DNA from: Buxus sempervirens | Lineage: Eukaryota; Streptophyta; Magnoliopsida; Buxales; Buxaceae | Direction of reading: 5' to 3' | Assembly (NCBI GenBank): GCA_947561395.2 | Contig: OX387182.1 | Span: 34,837,949-34,901,948, forward strand | DNA: 64,000 nucleotides | Shown: piece by piece, positions 23,439 through 37,145 of the stretch | How the letters are laid out: each line of letters starts with the position of its first letter | How positions within the stretch are numbered: position 1 is the first letter of the stretch | Notes under the pieces: model-generated | What the model saw: the letters and a program-made list of their open reading frames with translations, nothing else | What the model was told of the DNA's origin: nothing | Database searches by the model: none | Position numbers and translations under genes: made by a program

Positions 23439-25260
23439 AGGGGTCCTCCTCTTGCAAATGGCTGATAATTTGAAGCTTGGAAGCTCTGCAAGAAGAGGGA
23501 GAACTCTGCTGGATTGCTGCCTCAAGTATTCAAGCTACCAAAGGTAAAGCTCTAGTTGATTTTCAGCACTCTTTTTACATTCCAACTCTCTCATCTTCTA
23601 CCTTTCTGTAGTGTAAGGCCACTTTGTGTTGTTTTGTAGCCCCAAACCCCTTCTAAAGTACCTGGGAATCCTCTCTAGCCGTAAAACGTGAAGAGAGAGC
23701 CTTGGGAAAAGGAAGGTGGAATGGATCCTCTAGGCTTAGAACCTATAAGTGATGAAGACCATGCTATGTGGTTATTTTAAGCCTATGGATGTTTATTTTC
23801 TGATGTTTTGCACTTGCTCATGGAGAAATATGTGAATCCTTGCTCTCAGTAGCAAAGGATTCCATCCTTCTCCTAGGGAGTGAATTTTCACATGTTCACA
23901 CACCTTTCACCATTTTTATCAAAGAAGCTAGATCTTGGATTTCCATGTTCAATACAGGAAATCTGAATCCATTGGCTTCAAAATGAATCTTAGAACTTCA
24001 TGAGATGGTTTTTTGTTGATTTTTAAGGTTTTGGTCGAATCCACATGCACTGGTTTCCATGTTTTACCCAAAAATCTTCAAAACAGCGCAGATCTGTGGC
24101 CTGTCTTGGAATGCTTATAACTTCATCCTCCGGATGAATTCTTGAGTGATTCCAAAGACATGTGATAGATGGATATGCCTATTTTATATCTGGAAAATTT
24201 CGTCCACTTTTATGTAGCCAATTTTTGACACCATCTGTTCAAAGTCTGTAAGTCATTTCAGCCCAGATTGCTTAACTTGCCGCTTTGATGGTGCACATTT
24301 TGCTCAGTTTTAATCTGTTTTGTGTGATTCTAATTTCTGAGTTTTCCTTGAGAGGTCTATTTTCATTTCCAACTGGTTTCAGCAGATTTTGATCTGTTTT
24401 GTGCCTTGGGTGCTCAGTTGACTCAGAGGTGCTCGCTGGCATAGTCCAGAGCTAATCTGTGGTCTTCTAGGCCTGTTCAAGAGAGCACACAAGTCACATC
24501 CGGATAGAGTTTGGTGTGAGGTTTTTTTCTTTAGAAATATGGCACTACATACTTCCCCCATACCAATTTTCATGAATTTTTATTGAGCCAAACTCCACGA
24601 ATAGGATTTTGAAAATGCCTACTCTACACTTTTCCAAGCTATAAACAGCAAATTTCAGATGTGGATTTCTCTTTTATTTTGAATCGGATTGAGTTGAAAT
24701 TTTTACTGTATATTCTACTACATACCAGTTTTCAAATGGCTTTGGTTTCATTGGATTTGGATTTAAATTGAGTAAGTTATGGTTAATCAAAGCTTTCAAG
24801 CTCTTTTGATCTAATTTCTCCAGATTTGCCTTAGCTTGATTTTCTTCATTTTCACTTGGATTTCCCTTCACTCATGAAGTTTTAGAGGTGATGGATCCAC
24901 AAAAAGAGTCTAAGCCCATTAGACTTCTCATGTGGGATGGTCACACACATTGTGCTTGTTATAAGCACCCTTTTTGTTCATTTTTATTAGCAAACAATTT
25001 CTAACATAAGCAAGCATGTGGCAACCGTCTTAGATGGATGAGTGGGGGTGCCTAACACCTTCCCCTGCTCATAAATAATTCCCCTTACCCAATCTCTGGA
25101 TTTTTTCTTGTATTAGAGCTACTTTGGCTCTATTAGGCATAGATGAACCCTTTGGTGTCCATTCACACCTTAAAATGGATGGTGGCGACTCTTAGCTTTT
25201 ATCGACCCCCGCGTGATGATATAGGAAGTCATTCGAGATGACGAATCCATGTCTCACAAC

Positions 25261-25279
25261 TGGTGACTCTGCTGGGGAT
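25261..25279 (+). other. Primer binding site
   Basis: tggtgactctgctggggat starts 2 nt after the 5' LTR. This is the usual form for Tat/Ogre elements (tggcgactc-type PBS). The tRNA is commonly given as tRNA-Arg in Ogre; I have not matched it here. Confidence 0.8.
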
Positions 25280-26856
25280 TTCTCGTAGAATTGAGCCATG
25301 TTTTGCTTGCTTGTATTTGTTTGATTTTTATTGATTGTTTGATTGTTTTGATTGATTGTAAGGAGCATGCTAGACTTGTGTGTTTCTGTTTCTGAGAATC
25401 CAAGACCCATGAGAATAGGGTATGTGATGTATGCTTGGTTGTATTCAAAACCATGTTAGTGGACCTAGATAGTCTTACCATGCTAGGTTGCCATTTTTTT
25501 TGTGATAAGCATGCTTTGATTAGAATCTTAATGTGATGAGCATGAGATCAGAATTTTTTAGAGATGTTTACTTTGTATCAAGCATGCTCACCATGATTTA
25601 TTTGCTTTTTTGTATAACATGATAACATGCTTGCATGATGCTTGTGTGAATGCATGTTTAGATTGAGCATGCTAGGTTTTTATTACCTTGATATGCTTGT
25701 GATTACTTATCAAATTTGATCTCTATATCATGCCTTGGTGAATGTGTATGGCTTGCATGGCTACGAAAAAAAGAGTGGCAAGGGTGGGACGTTGTGTTGA
25801 ATGTGACCATCTTTTTCAAATGCACTTGAGCACTTTTTTTTTTTTTTACACAGCCTACCTATCACCTATAGGAAGTTGAACAAGAATGTGTGTAGCTTGG
25901 CGCACCGAGGTCGTTACTTCGGAAAGCGAAAGTGAAAACATTCACCTTAGAGACTTTGAGCCAATGATGTGATGACATGGTGGATCTAGAATTCTGGTCA
26001 TACACTAGGCTTGAGCTCTAAGTTGCCAATAAGCCAAAACCCAAAACCCCTACGCGAAGGTGGAGAAACACCCTTTTGGCCAAAATAAACCAAATGCGAT
26101 GGGGAAAGGGTTTGTAATTGAGGGAAGGCCGTCTTGCATGGTCAGGTGGTCCAAGGCATGATATGGACACCATTTGGAAGGTAAACATGAGGTAACAAGG
26201 TAATTTCAACCTATTATTTGTGGTAACCTCTATACTTTGTAAGTATCAAGCTCATGGTGTCCATCTGTTTGGGATTTTGTTTTCCCAGAAAATTGCTTTT
26301 AGCCTAGGATTGGTGTAGCCCTTAGAGAGAGTTTTTACTCTTTGTAGGTGTCATTCTACCCAAATGCCCATAGGAGGCACCCAAAAGTCCCCAAATTCCA
26401 TGCATTAGGTGTCCATTTTAGGAGGGAGCCTAGGCCCTCCTTTGTATGAATATGGCTAATCCTCTTTCTTGCAGGGAATTTGTGTGTGAAGGCCACCCAG
26501 GAGCTGCTGGTGCAAAGGGCCTTTTCTTTTTCTTTTTGTTTAAGAAACTCTCATTCTCAAGCCTAAGGAGGCTAAAATTGTAATTTTATTTTGATTCATG
26601 CCCTTGAAGGCCAATTTGTATTGTAACATGTTTCTTTTATTGTAAGAGATCTTTTTTGTGCCTATTTGTGGTCTCCCCATGCAACCTCATGAAATTCATG
26701 GTTTAAGCGGGCTTTTAATGCCATTTGATGTGTCAAATGCCCAATTTGGGGCAGTCTGGAAGCCACCCAATGGTGAACAGTGTGTTTGGGCATTTAACCA
26801 AGCTAATAAAACCAATTGGAAAAAGAAACGAATCGAAAATCTGTGTTTTGGCTTAC

Positions 26857-26943
26857 AACCGTCCTGAGTATGCGGTTGTCTGCATTTTCGCTGCAATCGC
26901 ATGTATCATACGGTTTGGACCAAACCGTCCTGAATGCACGGTT
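26857..26943. promoter_or_regulatory. Three CCG-N11-CGG type palindromes in the leader
   Basis: Triplet pairs: 26859-26875, 26897-26913 (first triplet TCG) and 26925-26941. Arms are aaccg/cggtt. Confidence 0.75.
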
Positions 26944-27668
26944 TTAAGCCGAAATCCCATTCCAGCCTTGCTAATTAAACATTTCTGGGTCCTTTCATCC
27001 CTAAGTCCTATAAGCAAGTGGGCAGGTGTGCTAAATAGGATAAATGGCATATAAACCATTCCAAATCCACCCAAACCAAGAGATTAAGGTCATTTTTAAA
27101 ATATTCACCTAAATTGAACAAATCAACTCAACTCAAAGGTGGAAATGATAAAATAAAAGTTGGCTCAAACTAAAAATAGGTCAAACACCTCAATTTGAGG
27201 GTTAAGTCCACATTGGGCTCTTTTTGTCCAAATTGACCACTTAACCCATCTTAAGTGAAGTAAATGATTAAAAGAAAATTGGTTCGAATAACCAATCTAA
27301 TCATACTTCAACTACAAAAATTGAACTTGGAAATCACAATAAGCTTCCAAAGCATGTTTTAAGCTTAAAGTGGGATCTAAACCAAGAGTAAAAGAAAGGA
27401 AGCTCAACTCTTTTGAAATGGAACAAATTCCAACCAAAAATAAGAAATCTTTAAGCATAAAGTATTCAAACTTTTAAGATTTCAAATCATAGGTCATTTG
27501 GAAACCTTTGAATTCCAAGTCAAATCATTCAAAATTTTGAATAAAAGAAAATTTCAAATAAATCATCACCTTAAAGGCAAGTTGAGTCTCTTTTTAACTC
27601 AAAACACCTAAGGGGAAATCAAAAATATTTTTAGGCATCTGAAAGCCTTGGAATTTCAGAAAATCAAC

Positions 27669-28058
27669 TCATAGGACTCCTGGAAGCCTGAAATTCCAGA
27701 TCTTTTTCAAAATCCTCATAGGCCTTCTAAAGCCTGAATTTAGAAACTCATAGGACTCCTGGAAGCCTGAAATTCCAGATCTTTTTCAAAATCTTCATAG
27801 GCCTTCTAAAGCCTGAATTTAGAAATTCATAGGACTCCTGGAAGCCTGAAATTCCAGAATTTTTCAAAATCTTCATAGGTCTTCTAAAGCCTGAATTTAG
27901 AAATTCATAGGACTCCTGGAAGCCTAAAATTCCAGAATTTTTCAAAATCTTCATAGGCCTTCTAAAGCCTGAATTTAGAAATTCATAGGACTCCTGGAAG
28001 CCTGAAATTCCAGAATTTTTCAAAATCCTCATAGGCCTTCTAAAGCCTGAATTTAGAA
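27669..28058. repeat. 78-bp tandem repeat, five copies
   Basis: The unit begins tcataggactcctggaagcc and includes ccttctaaagcctgaattta. Units are well conserved, then decay into single motifs (ggaagcctgcgtaattccaa) up to about 28370. The minus-strand ORF here is a repeat artefact. Confidence 0.9.
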
Positions 28059-28599
28059 AATCATAGGCCCCTGAAAGCCTGCGTAATTTCAGGAGGTTGT
28101 GGAAGCCTTAATTCCAAAGCATAAGCCCTTGGAAGCTTGCGTAATTCCAAGTCTCGAGTTTGTCTAAGGATTTTTTTTTACTTTGGACATCTCATTTCTT
28201 GTGGAATAAGTTGGAAGCCCTAGAATTTTCCAATATTGGTAGGTCTTTTTCGTACCAACCAAGTCATAAGCCCTTGGAAGCTTGTGTAATTCCAATGCTT
28301 GATTTGACTATAGGCCTTTACTATAGCCACATCATCTTTTGTGGGACATGTTGGAGGCCCTAGAATACTCCAACAGAATTTCTGTGGTTTGATCTTTTTC
28401 GTATCAATCACCTCATTTTAATAAGGTTATTTTAACCATAAATCCAAAAGGCAAAAAAATATGAATATAAGGAAAATCCCAAACTCATGTTCACCAAGCC
28501 TACATGCATGCATTCATAGGTGTGTAAAATTGATTTAATAGGATACTAATATTTTTTCTTTGTCCTTTTTCTTTTAACAAAGGTTTCCGGTTCCTACTG

Positions 28600-30950
28600 C
28601 AACCATTGCTCCTCGACGTTCTCAGAGACTGAAATCTGCCACTATGAATCCTATTGAAGAACAGTCCACTGTTTCTGCTGAGGCCTTTGCTCAACTGTAA
28701 GAGCAAGTGGCAGGGATGACAAAACTACTGGAGAATTTGCTGGCCAACCAGGCAGCTCAGGCCCAGATGCAGGCGCAGCAGGCGTAGGCTCAGGTTCATC
28801 AGGCTTCATCATCCCACAATGCACCACCACAGGCTCCACCCCAGACTGACCTTCCACCACCAGTCCAACCTATCCCACCTCAACCTGAACTCTACCAGCC
28901 AACCCCCGAACCTATCTTGATCCGGGAGGAGGAATCTGAATATAAGAGGGAGAAGGAGAAAGAAAAGGAGAGACTGAGGGTAGAAGTGGAGAGAAAATTT
29001 TTGGACAAGCTGGAGTCCATTCAAGAGGAGCTGAAAGAAGTAAGGGGGATCAACACGTTGGGTGGTACCAATTTTAAAGATCTCTGCATGTACCCCGACA
29101 CGTGCCTACCTGCCAAATTTAAGTGCCCGGACTTCGAGAAATATGACGGCACCGGATGCCCAATGAGCCATCTGAAGCTCTACTGTGGGGCATTGTGCCA
29201 ATTTGGCCAGGATGATGGTATTTTGATCCAGCTATTCCAGAGAAGCCTGACAGGGGCAGCTTTGAGGTGGTTCGCAACAGTGGACCACGGTAGAATCAGA
29301 AGGTGGAAAGATCTGGCTGATGCTTTCCTAGCTCAATACAGATTCAATGCTGACATCGTGCCAGACAGGTACGATATGATGAAGATGAGCAAGGGAAGAG
29401 ATGAGACAGTCAGGCAGTATGCCAAAAGGTGGAGAGAGGCCACCTCTCAAGTCAGGGCGCCCATGATGGAACCAGAGATGGTTACCACCTTAATTGGCAC
29501 ACTGGGGTAGCCATTTTACAATCACTTGGTGGGTCAGATTACCACCAGCTTTGCTGCTCTAGTACAAGTTGCAGACCGGATTGAGGATGGAATCAGATCC
29601 GGGCGAATTTATGACCACTCTGCCTCGGCTCGTCAGCAAGAGCCCACTTCTGATCCTTCTGCCCAGAAGCAAAAAAATGGGGCAAGAAGGAACGGAGGGA
29701 AGAAAGAAGGGGAAGTAAATATGGTACAACCCCAACAACCCAAAAAACCACTCCAAGTCAATATTGCTGCACCTCCATCCAGCCCAGTGCAGCCGCAATC
29801 GACCTATCAAAACCCTCTCAATATTAATGTTCCTCAAGCAGCAATGCCCAACCAAAAAGGGTATTCTCGAAAGAGGAGAGAGACGCTTGGATGGCGTCTA
29901 GAAAGAATAGGGTCCTTTCCCCTCTTCCTGTGACTCCGTCCCAGCTATTTCCAACTCTGTTAAACGCGGGGTATGTTACCCTGAAAGAACCAAATCCGAA
30001 TGCTTCGAAGGGAAAGAATTTCGATCCCTCCACCACCTATGAATACCATATGGGTGCACCAGGACACCCTACAGACAGGTGTTGGCCATTAAAACATGCA
30101 ATCCAGGATTTGATCGATCAGGGAACCTTGTTGTTTAACACGGCTGCACCCTCTCCCGCCAGGACTGACATTGGTCAGAATCCTCTGCCCCAGCATAATG
30201 AGGTTGGTCCTTCCAATTTTGTAGGGACCGTCTCTTCTGGACCTAGGACGTTTGATCCCTCGCAGTTAATTGCGCCAATAGGGACGTCCGTTAAGGTCTA
30301 TTTTGACCAAGAAGAGATAGGGGAACAAATCAATGTCATTTCTGGAAATAAAGGAAGTGGCAAGACTGTGGAGGACATTAATGCCTCTCTGAACCGGGCC
30401 GCTTCTCTCATGGCCCAGCTTAATGTAACCAAACCCCCTCTCATCATTAATTGCAACCAGGCTGTTGCTCCCCCACCTACTCCATCATCCAAACCATCTT
30501 TGGTCATTAATTATGACCCCACCACAGCATCAATTACCTCCGTTTCTTCTCAGACCTTGAAATCCTCTCAACCCAAGGAACCCAGGCAATCCTCGCCTCT
30601 GGTTATTGAGGTGCCTTCTTCTAACCCCATTCCCACATCAACTCCTGCACCAAGGTCTCATCTCCAGCCCTTGGTATTTAACGTTCCTAAACCCTCCTAT
30701 TCAGAAACTGCTGTACCTTGGAACTACAGCGAGGGTTATACGACCACTATCCCAGTGGCCAGGAATCAGAGTCAGGAGGAAATAAATCTCATGACAAGAT
30801 CAGGGAGATGTGTGGAAGGAAAGGAACAAGAAAAGAAAGAGGCAGAGCAAGTCCAGAAGGGGAAGGCCAAGATAGGGGAAGACACCCCCCAGGTCGTCAA
30901 TGATGAGGTAGCAGACCTCCTAAAAATACTGAAAAAGAGTGAATTCAATA
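28600..30950 (+). CDS. gag: gag region of the giant element (Tat type)
   Basis: The region codes for a proline- and glutamine-rich leader, a charged segment, then the retrotransposon gag core near 29090-29510, with FKCPDFEKYDG, LIQLFQRSLTGAALRWF and RQYAKRWREA. This order is usual in Tat gag. A long low-complexity P/S/T/Q-rich tail follows. It would form the particle shell. The region has a few breaks in this copy. Confidence 0.85.
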
Positions 30951-31089
30951 TTGTCGACCAATTGATCAAGGTCCCTGCCCAGATATCAATACTGGGATTA
31001 TTCCTTAATTCAGAAAAGCATAGGGACTCATTAATAAAGGTACTCCAAAGTGCTCACGTGCCTAAGGCGATTGAGCCAAACCAGCTCGG

Positions 31090-31650
31090 CATGATGATCG
31101 GCCAGATCTTATCTCATAATGTAATAAGCTTTTCAGAAAGCGAGATAAGCCCTGGCGGATGTTATCATGTGGACCCTTTGCACATCACTGTGCTTTGTAA
31201 GGGTAGCATGATAGCCCGGGTCCTAATCGACAACGGGTCAGCCTTAAACGTCTGTCCCTTGGTAACATTTGTGAGGCTTGGTCTGGACCAATCCAAAATA
31301 AAGCAGAACGGAAGGATTAAGCCTTAAACGTCTGTCCCTTGGTAACATTTGTGAGGCTTGGTCTGGACCAATCCAAAATAAAGCAGAACGGAAGGATAGT
31401 GAGAGCTTTTGATAGCTCCAAAACACACTCCCTAGGGGAGATTGAATTGCCGATTACCATCGGACCGAATATCTTTAATATCACATTCGAAGTGATAGAT
31501 ATTCCTGCTGCCTTCAATCTACTTCTGGGAAGGCCGTGGATACACTCAGCTAGGGCTATACCATCCACCCTTCACCAAAGGGTAAAATATATAAGGGGTC
31601 AGAGGGTGATAACTGTCCTAGTCGAGAGTCTAGTCCCTCCCGTCATACCA
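31090..31650 (+). CDS. Protease region of the giant element
   Basis: An aspartic protease region is marked by ARVLIDNGSALNVCP near 31220 and by a downstream hydrophobic-LLLGRPWIHSA motif (about 31520-31560). Both are standard for Tat proteases. It cleaves the polyprotein. The region is damaged in this copy. Between protease and RT, Ogre elements are known to splice out an intron; whether this element does so was not determined. Confidence 0.8.
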
Positions 31651-32639
31651 CCTGACGTACCTTTCATTAATGTGGAATTAACGGCAAACAAAATTGCGTT
31701 TCATTCTTTTCAGTTTGAAACAGTCAACTTCATACCTGGGGGTTGTCTAAAAAAGAATGAGAAGTTGACATGCGCCAACAAGATGGTGGAAAAGGTTTTA
31801 AGAGATTGCAATTTCCACCCAGGAATGGGGTTGGGAATTAATCTACAAGGAAGAGTGGAGCCCATAGAGGCACAGAGGTTGGTCCCACGAGCAGGACTAG
31901 GGATGAAAATAAGAAGATGGAAGAGGGGACCACAGAAAGAAAATGGTAACGAAAGGGAGAAAAATCAAGGAAAATTCCCTCATTTAAGGGAAACTTTTCC
32001 GAAGCCCTCTCATACCATTCAATTGTCTCCTCCTACAGATTCCTCCAAACCTCCATATTTTAATGATAATCCTTTTAGAAAACCCTTTACCTCAACCATT
32101 CAACCTTTTATCCCCTTTTCACCCACTTTGGCGCCTAAAGCCGTGGATGAGCCTGAGCCACTGCCACGAGAACAGCAGGATTTCACGGAAGAGGCAGGGG
32201 CATTCTTTGCAATGACAGAGGATGAAGGAAGAGAGAAAGCAGAAAAAGAGGTTCCTTTTATTGACTGGGCCTCAATCAAGATCCCAGATGAAGTCACCTC
32301 TGAACTCAGCCCCGAAGCAGAAAAGGGCAGTTTTTCAAATCCGGTAATGATGGTATCGGATCAAGAGCTTGAGGAGGAGCAGGTTTGCACTATACCACCT
32401 GTTCCAGAGGGCTTTGCACTAAAAAATTGGGAAGAGATCCCTTTGACATTTGAGGCTGCATATGGTTGGCAATCAGCTGCGGCCTCAAAAAAAAACTCCA
32501 TTAGTGGATTGCCCTTTTCCTGAAGGTTTTAATGAACCTTCATCTTCAGGAAAAGCCTCTTTAGAAGGTTCTCAAAAAACCCAAAAAGATTTTTCAACTT
32601 TTTCCAGAAAATCTAAATCTTTCAAAATGGTCCAGACTG

Positions 32640-35600
32640 CTTATGAACCATATATACAGACTGAATTAGAGCAAGTTGAATATGACTTCGACCTCGAGCT
32701 CGACTTCGACCTAATGGGGATTGAAGAGGAGATCGAGGCTGAAGACGATGACCTTCCAAGAGAAATATCATATCAATTGGAACGTCACGAAAAGGGTATT
32801 CAACCTAATATTGAAGAAACCATTTCCATAAACCTGGGAACCGAAGAGGACCCGAAAATTGTAAAGATTGGTGCATGCTTGTCTGATATGCAACAGAAGG
32901 AAATGTCCCAATTCTTGGCCGATTACAAGGACGTGTTCGCATGGTCTTATCGGGATATGCCAGGGTTGGATACAGACATGGTTGTACACAGGCTGCCAAT
33001 CCTGCCAGGAGTAAAGCCCATTAAGCAGAAATTAAGAAGGTTGAAACCAGAGTGGACTTTAAAAGTCAAGGATGAAGTAGTGAAACAGTTTCAAGCCGGG
33101 TTTTTGGCGGTTTCCACATACCCTGATTGGCTAGCTAATGTAGTCCCGGTTCCAAAGAAGGATGGGAAGGTCAGGATGTGTGTAGATTACAGAGACTTGA
33201 ACAAGGCGAGCCCGAAGGATGATTTTCCTTTGCCACACATCGACATCTTGGTTGATAATACGGCAGTGCACAGCTTGTTCTCTTTTATGGATGGTTTTTC
33301 CGGATATAACCAAATCAAAATGGCAAAGGAGGATCAAGAGAAAACCACTTTTATCACTCCTTGGGGAACCTTTCACTACACAGTCATGCCTTTTGGATTG
33401 AAGAATGCCGGGGCAACATATCAGCGAGCCATGACAGCCCTTTTCCATGACATGATCCACAAAGAAATGGAGGTCTATGTAGATGATATGATCACCAAAT
33501 CGTGTGAAGAGGAAGACCACTTGATCAATCTAAATAGGGTATTTGACCGTCTAAGGAAATACAGCTTAAGGCTTAATCCAGCAAAGTGTGTTTTTGGAGC
33601 CACATCAGGGAAATTGTTGGGATTCATTGTAAGCAGAAGAGGGATTGAGATAGACCCGTCTAAAGCAAAAGCAATCATTGAGATGCCGCCTCCTAAGACT
33701 GAAAAAGAAGTTAGGGGTTTTCTGGGAAGAATCCAATATATTAGCCGGTTCATAGCACAACTCACTGCTATTTGCGAGTCAATCTTTAAGCTTCTAAGAA
33801 AGAATAACCCAACTATATGGAATGAGGATTGCCAACAAGCATTCGACAAAATAAAGGATTATCTGTTAAATCCACCTGTTCTGGTACCGCCAACTCCAGG
33901 AAAACCATTGATTCTGTATCTATCGGTTTTAGAAACATCAATGGGATGTGTATTGGGGCAGTATGATGAAACAGGCAGGAAAGAAAAGGCTATCTACTAT
34001 TTGAGCAAGAAGTTCACAGATTATGAGACGAGATATTCGCCTTTGGAAAAGACTTGTTGCGCTTTGGTATGGGCAACTCAGAGGCTTAGGCATTATTTCT
34101 TAAGCTATTCGACTATGCTGATTTCAAGGATGGATCCGTTAAAATATCTGTTTGAAAAGCCGGCTTTAACTGGTAGAACAGCGAAGTGGCAGCTTTTGCT
34201 TTCAGAATTCGACCTGACATATGTCACTCAGAAAGCAATCAAAGGTCAAGCGATTGCTGATCATCTAGATGAACACCCATTACCAGATTATCAGCCTTTT
34301 AAGACGAATTTCCCTGATGAGGCTTTCTTATTTGCTGAAGAGGAAGAAAGTGAAGACTCCTGGCAGATGTTCTTTGATGGGGCTGCAAATATGAATGGAA
34401 ATGGGATCGGCGCAGTATTAGTGAAGCCGGATGGTTCACATATCCCAATCGCAGTGAAATTGAGGTTTCAGTGCACGAACAACATAGCAGAGTATGAAGC
34501 GTGTATAATCGGATTGCAGGCTGCTCTGGATCATGATGTTCAAGAACTTGACGTATATGGGGATTCGAGTCTTATCATCTTCCAAACAACCGGTGAATGG
34601 AAAACCAAAGATCACAAGTTGATCCCATATCACCAATATTTGGAAGAAATAAGTACCAAATTTACTCGAATTTCTTTCAGCTATATGCCAAGATCTAAGA
34701 ATCAGTTTGCGGATGCCTTGGTGACATTGGCTTCGATGGTTAGTATTCCAGAAGGGGTAGACATACAACCACTGGAAATTGAAGTTAGAGACGAGCCAGC
34801 TTATTGTCTTGTTTTAGAAGGAACGCAAGAAGCAGAAATACCATGGTTTCAAGATATCAAGAATTTCTTGAATAATCGAGGTTTTCCAGAAAGCGCCAAT
34901 CCTACTGAAAAAAGAACAATACAGAGGTTAGCGGGGCAGTTCCTCCTAAGTGGTGGGCAGCTATACAAAAGATCTTACAGTAATGTTCTACTTAGATGCG
35001 TCACCAAGGTTGAAGCAGAAAGGTTGATTGAAACAGTGCACGGAGGAGTCTGTGGGCCGCATATGAATGGACACATGCTCGCAAGGAAAATACTGCGATT
35101 GGGATATTATTGGTCTACAATGGAGCACGATTGTTGCCTACATGTTAAGAGATGCCATTTGTGCCAAATATACGCTGATAATAAGCATGCACCACCAAGT
35201 GAGCTGCACAGCATGACCTCTCCATGGCCTTTCTCTATGTGGGGTATTGATGTCATTGGGATGATTTCTCCAAAAGCGTCAAATGGACACCGGTTCATTC
35301 TAGTGGCAATCGATTATTTCACAAAGTGGGTTGAAGCTGCTTCGCATGCAAATATTACAGGGAACCATGTTCTTAAGTTTCTGAAGCACAACATAATTTG
35401 TCGCTACGGGTTGCCAAAGGCCATAGTTTCAGACAATGCTTCAAATATTAAGAACAAGGATATGAAGAAGATGTGTGAGCAGTTTCAGATAACTCATCAC
35501 AAGTCAGCCCCATACAGGCCAAAGATTAATGGAGCAGTAGAAGCGGCAAATAAGAACATAAAGAAAATAATCCAGAAGATGGTAGTAAGTTATAGAGATT

Positions 35601-36091
35601 GGCACGAGATGTTACCATTTGCTCTCCATGCTTACAGAACCTCAATCCGAACTTCTACTGGGGCAATGCCATATTCCTTGGTTTATGGAACGGAGGCAGT
35701 CTTACCTGTTGAAGTAGAAATCCCTTCATTGAGAGTGCTTATGGAAACAGAAATTGAAGAAGCTGAATGGGTTCAGTCAAGATATGAGCAACTCAATTTG
35801 ATAGAAGAAAAGCGTTTGAATGCGCTTTGCCACGGTCAACTGTATCAGAAGAGAATGGCCAAAGCCTACAATAAGAAGGTGAAGCCCAGAGCTTTCCAAG
35901 TGGGTAATTTAGTCTTAAAGAAGATATTGCCATTTCTGGAAGACCCTCGCGGAAAGTTTAAGCCAAATTGGGAAGGACCTTATGTAGTGAAGAAGGTCTT
36001 GTCAGGAGGCGTTCTCATCTTGGCAGAAATGGATGGGGCAGATTTTCCTGAGCCAATTAATTCCGATGCGGTCAAACAATATTTCCCTTGA
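32640..36091 (+). CDS. pol: pol: reverse transcriptase, RNase H, second RNase H, integrase
   Basis: The frame is open throughout. RT lies at about 32990-33640 with VDYRDLNKASP, MPFGLKNAGATYQ and the catalytic YVDD at 33473-33487. The Ty3-type RNase H follows at about 33800-34250. A second, archaeal-like RNase H lies at about 34360-34740 (FFDGAANMNGNGIG, NNIAEYEA, YGDSSLI), the mark of the Tat lineage. Integrase has its zinc-binding HHCC part at about 35039-35175, its core at about 35215-35580 with D, D and E in GIDVIG, SDNAS and GAVEAANK, and a C-terminal part with FQVGNLVLKK near 35900. It ends at 36091. This part looks whole. Confidence 0.95.
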
Positions 36092-37145
36092 AGGAATATC
36101 ACAAAGAAATGATCCAAGGCCATTTTTTCTTTATCCCTCACAAATTTTTAATATCCCTAGATTAAACCAAGTTGAGCCTGTTCGTGTTTTAAAGAACCCA
36201 AACTGGAGCTTACAGTCGCGACTGGGGCAAAGTTAATAAAACAAACAACAAAGAAGGGAAAATAGCAAAGAAAGGCCAAGTACAAAGAAAAGAAAAAAGG
36301 CCAATATTGGGAATGGGGGTCGCATCCATTATAGCTGTAAGCCCAGTTGTCCCATTTCAAAGATGTCAAAATTTTGAGCCTATAATAACCTTCTTTCATA
36401 AACTCAACCCAGCCTTCATTTCGTCCTATTGGTCAAGTCCTCGGTGATCTGTGTGTATTCCTTCAACTCGCGTTGTTGAAAGGGCAATGACGGAATAAAT
36501 AAAGCCGGCCCTAGTGAAAACCGTAATAGGCACTAGGGGCAATATTGGCAAAGAAAAGGCAAAAGAAAAAAGAATAAAAAGAAAAGAAAGAAACAGAAAA
36601 AGAGGTCACCAACCGCACTTGGAGTACAGATTGAACCAAACCGCCCTTTGACTACGGTTTAGGCAGAAGGGCTATGCAACCGCATATTGAAGACGGTTTT
36701 GGCTAAACCGTTCTGAATGCACGGTTTTGGGCAGCAGAATTGAGTTGAGCAAATTTTCCGCACAGCACTGAACCAGTAGGCTGTGGCATACCCCCTGGAA
36801 GTGGGAAGGAAACTTGGGGATGAGTCTAAAGGTTCCAAGGGGGACGGAATGGCTTCCTCCTCATTAACTAAAATACCCTTTTTGCCCAACTTACTTCAAT
36901 TCGTCCAACTACATGGGATTAAAGCATTATGGACCAATTTACAATAAAAACACACAAAAATGAAAATTATATTTTGGTCGATGATGAGAAATCAATGACT
37001 TTTCATTAAAACTGTCAGTTTTTACAAGCATATGAGAGTTCTAAGGCCAATAGTATAAAAACCTATTTTGTATTCTCTATCTTTCCGCTAGTGGAGTTTC
37101 TCTTTGTACAAAAGTGTAAAAAAGAAAAAAATACAATAAAAGGGG
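36092..37145 (+). other. Spacer between pol and the antisense genes
   Basis: Non-coding. Three CCG-N11-CGG palindromes lie at 36639-36726, with a partial fourth at 36611. A-rich stretches lie at 36230-36300 and 36540-36605. Nothing else is recognised. Confidence 0.6.
36639..36726. promoter_or_regulatory. Three CCG-N11-CGG palindromes after pol
   Basis: CCG/CGG pairs at 36641-36657, 36680-36696 and 36708-36724. All have aaccg/cggtt arms and spacing of exactly 11. Confidence 0.75.

Larger units (their letters stand above)
22848..25258 (+). repeat. 5' LTR of the giant element
   Basis: 2411 bp, TG...CA. Six CCG-N11-CGG type palindromes lie at 22962-23228. TATAAATAG at 23430-23438 is the likely promoter. 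The end carries tggtggcgactc, as in other Tat LTRs. The remainder is non-coding. Confidence 0.95.
25280..28600 (+). other. Long leader of the giant element
   Basis: 3.3 kb between PBS and gag without a convincing gene. It holds three CCG-N11-CGG palindromes (26857-26943) and the 78-bp array at 27669-28058. Ogre elements often carry an extra ORF here; none was recognised. Confidence 0.6.

Noticed and set aside
25261-25279. Possible tRNA remnant
   Set aside because: It is the primer binding site directly after the 5' LTR; no cloverleaf is present.
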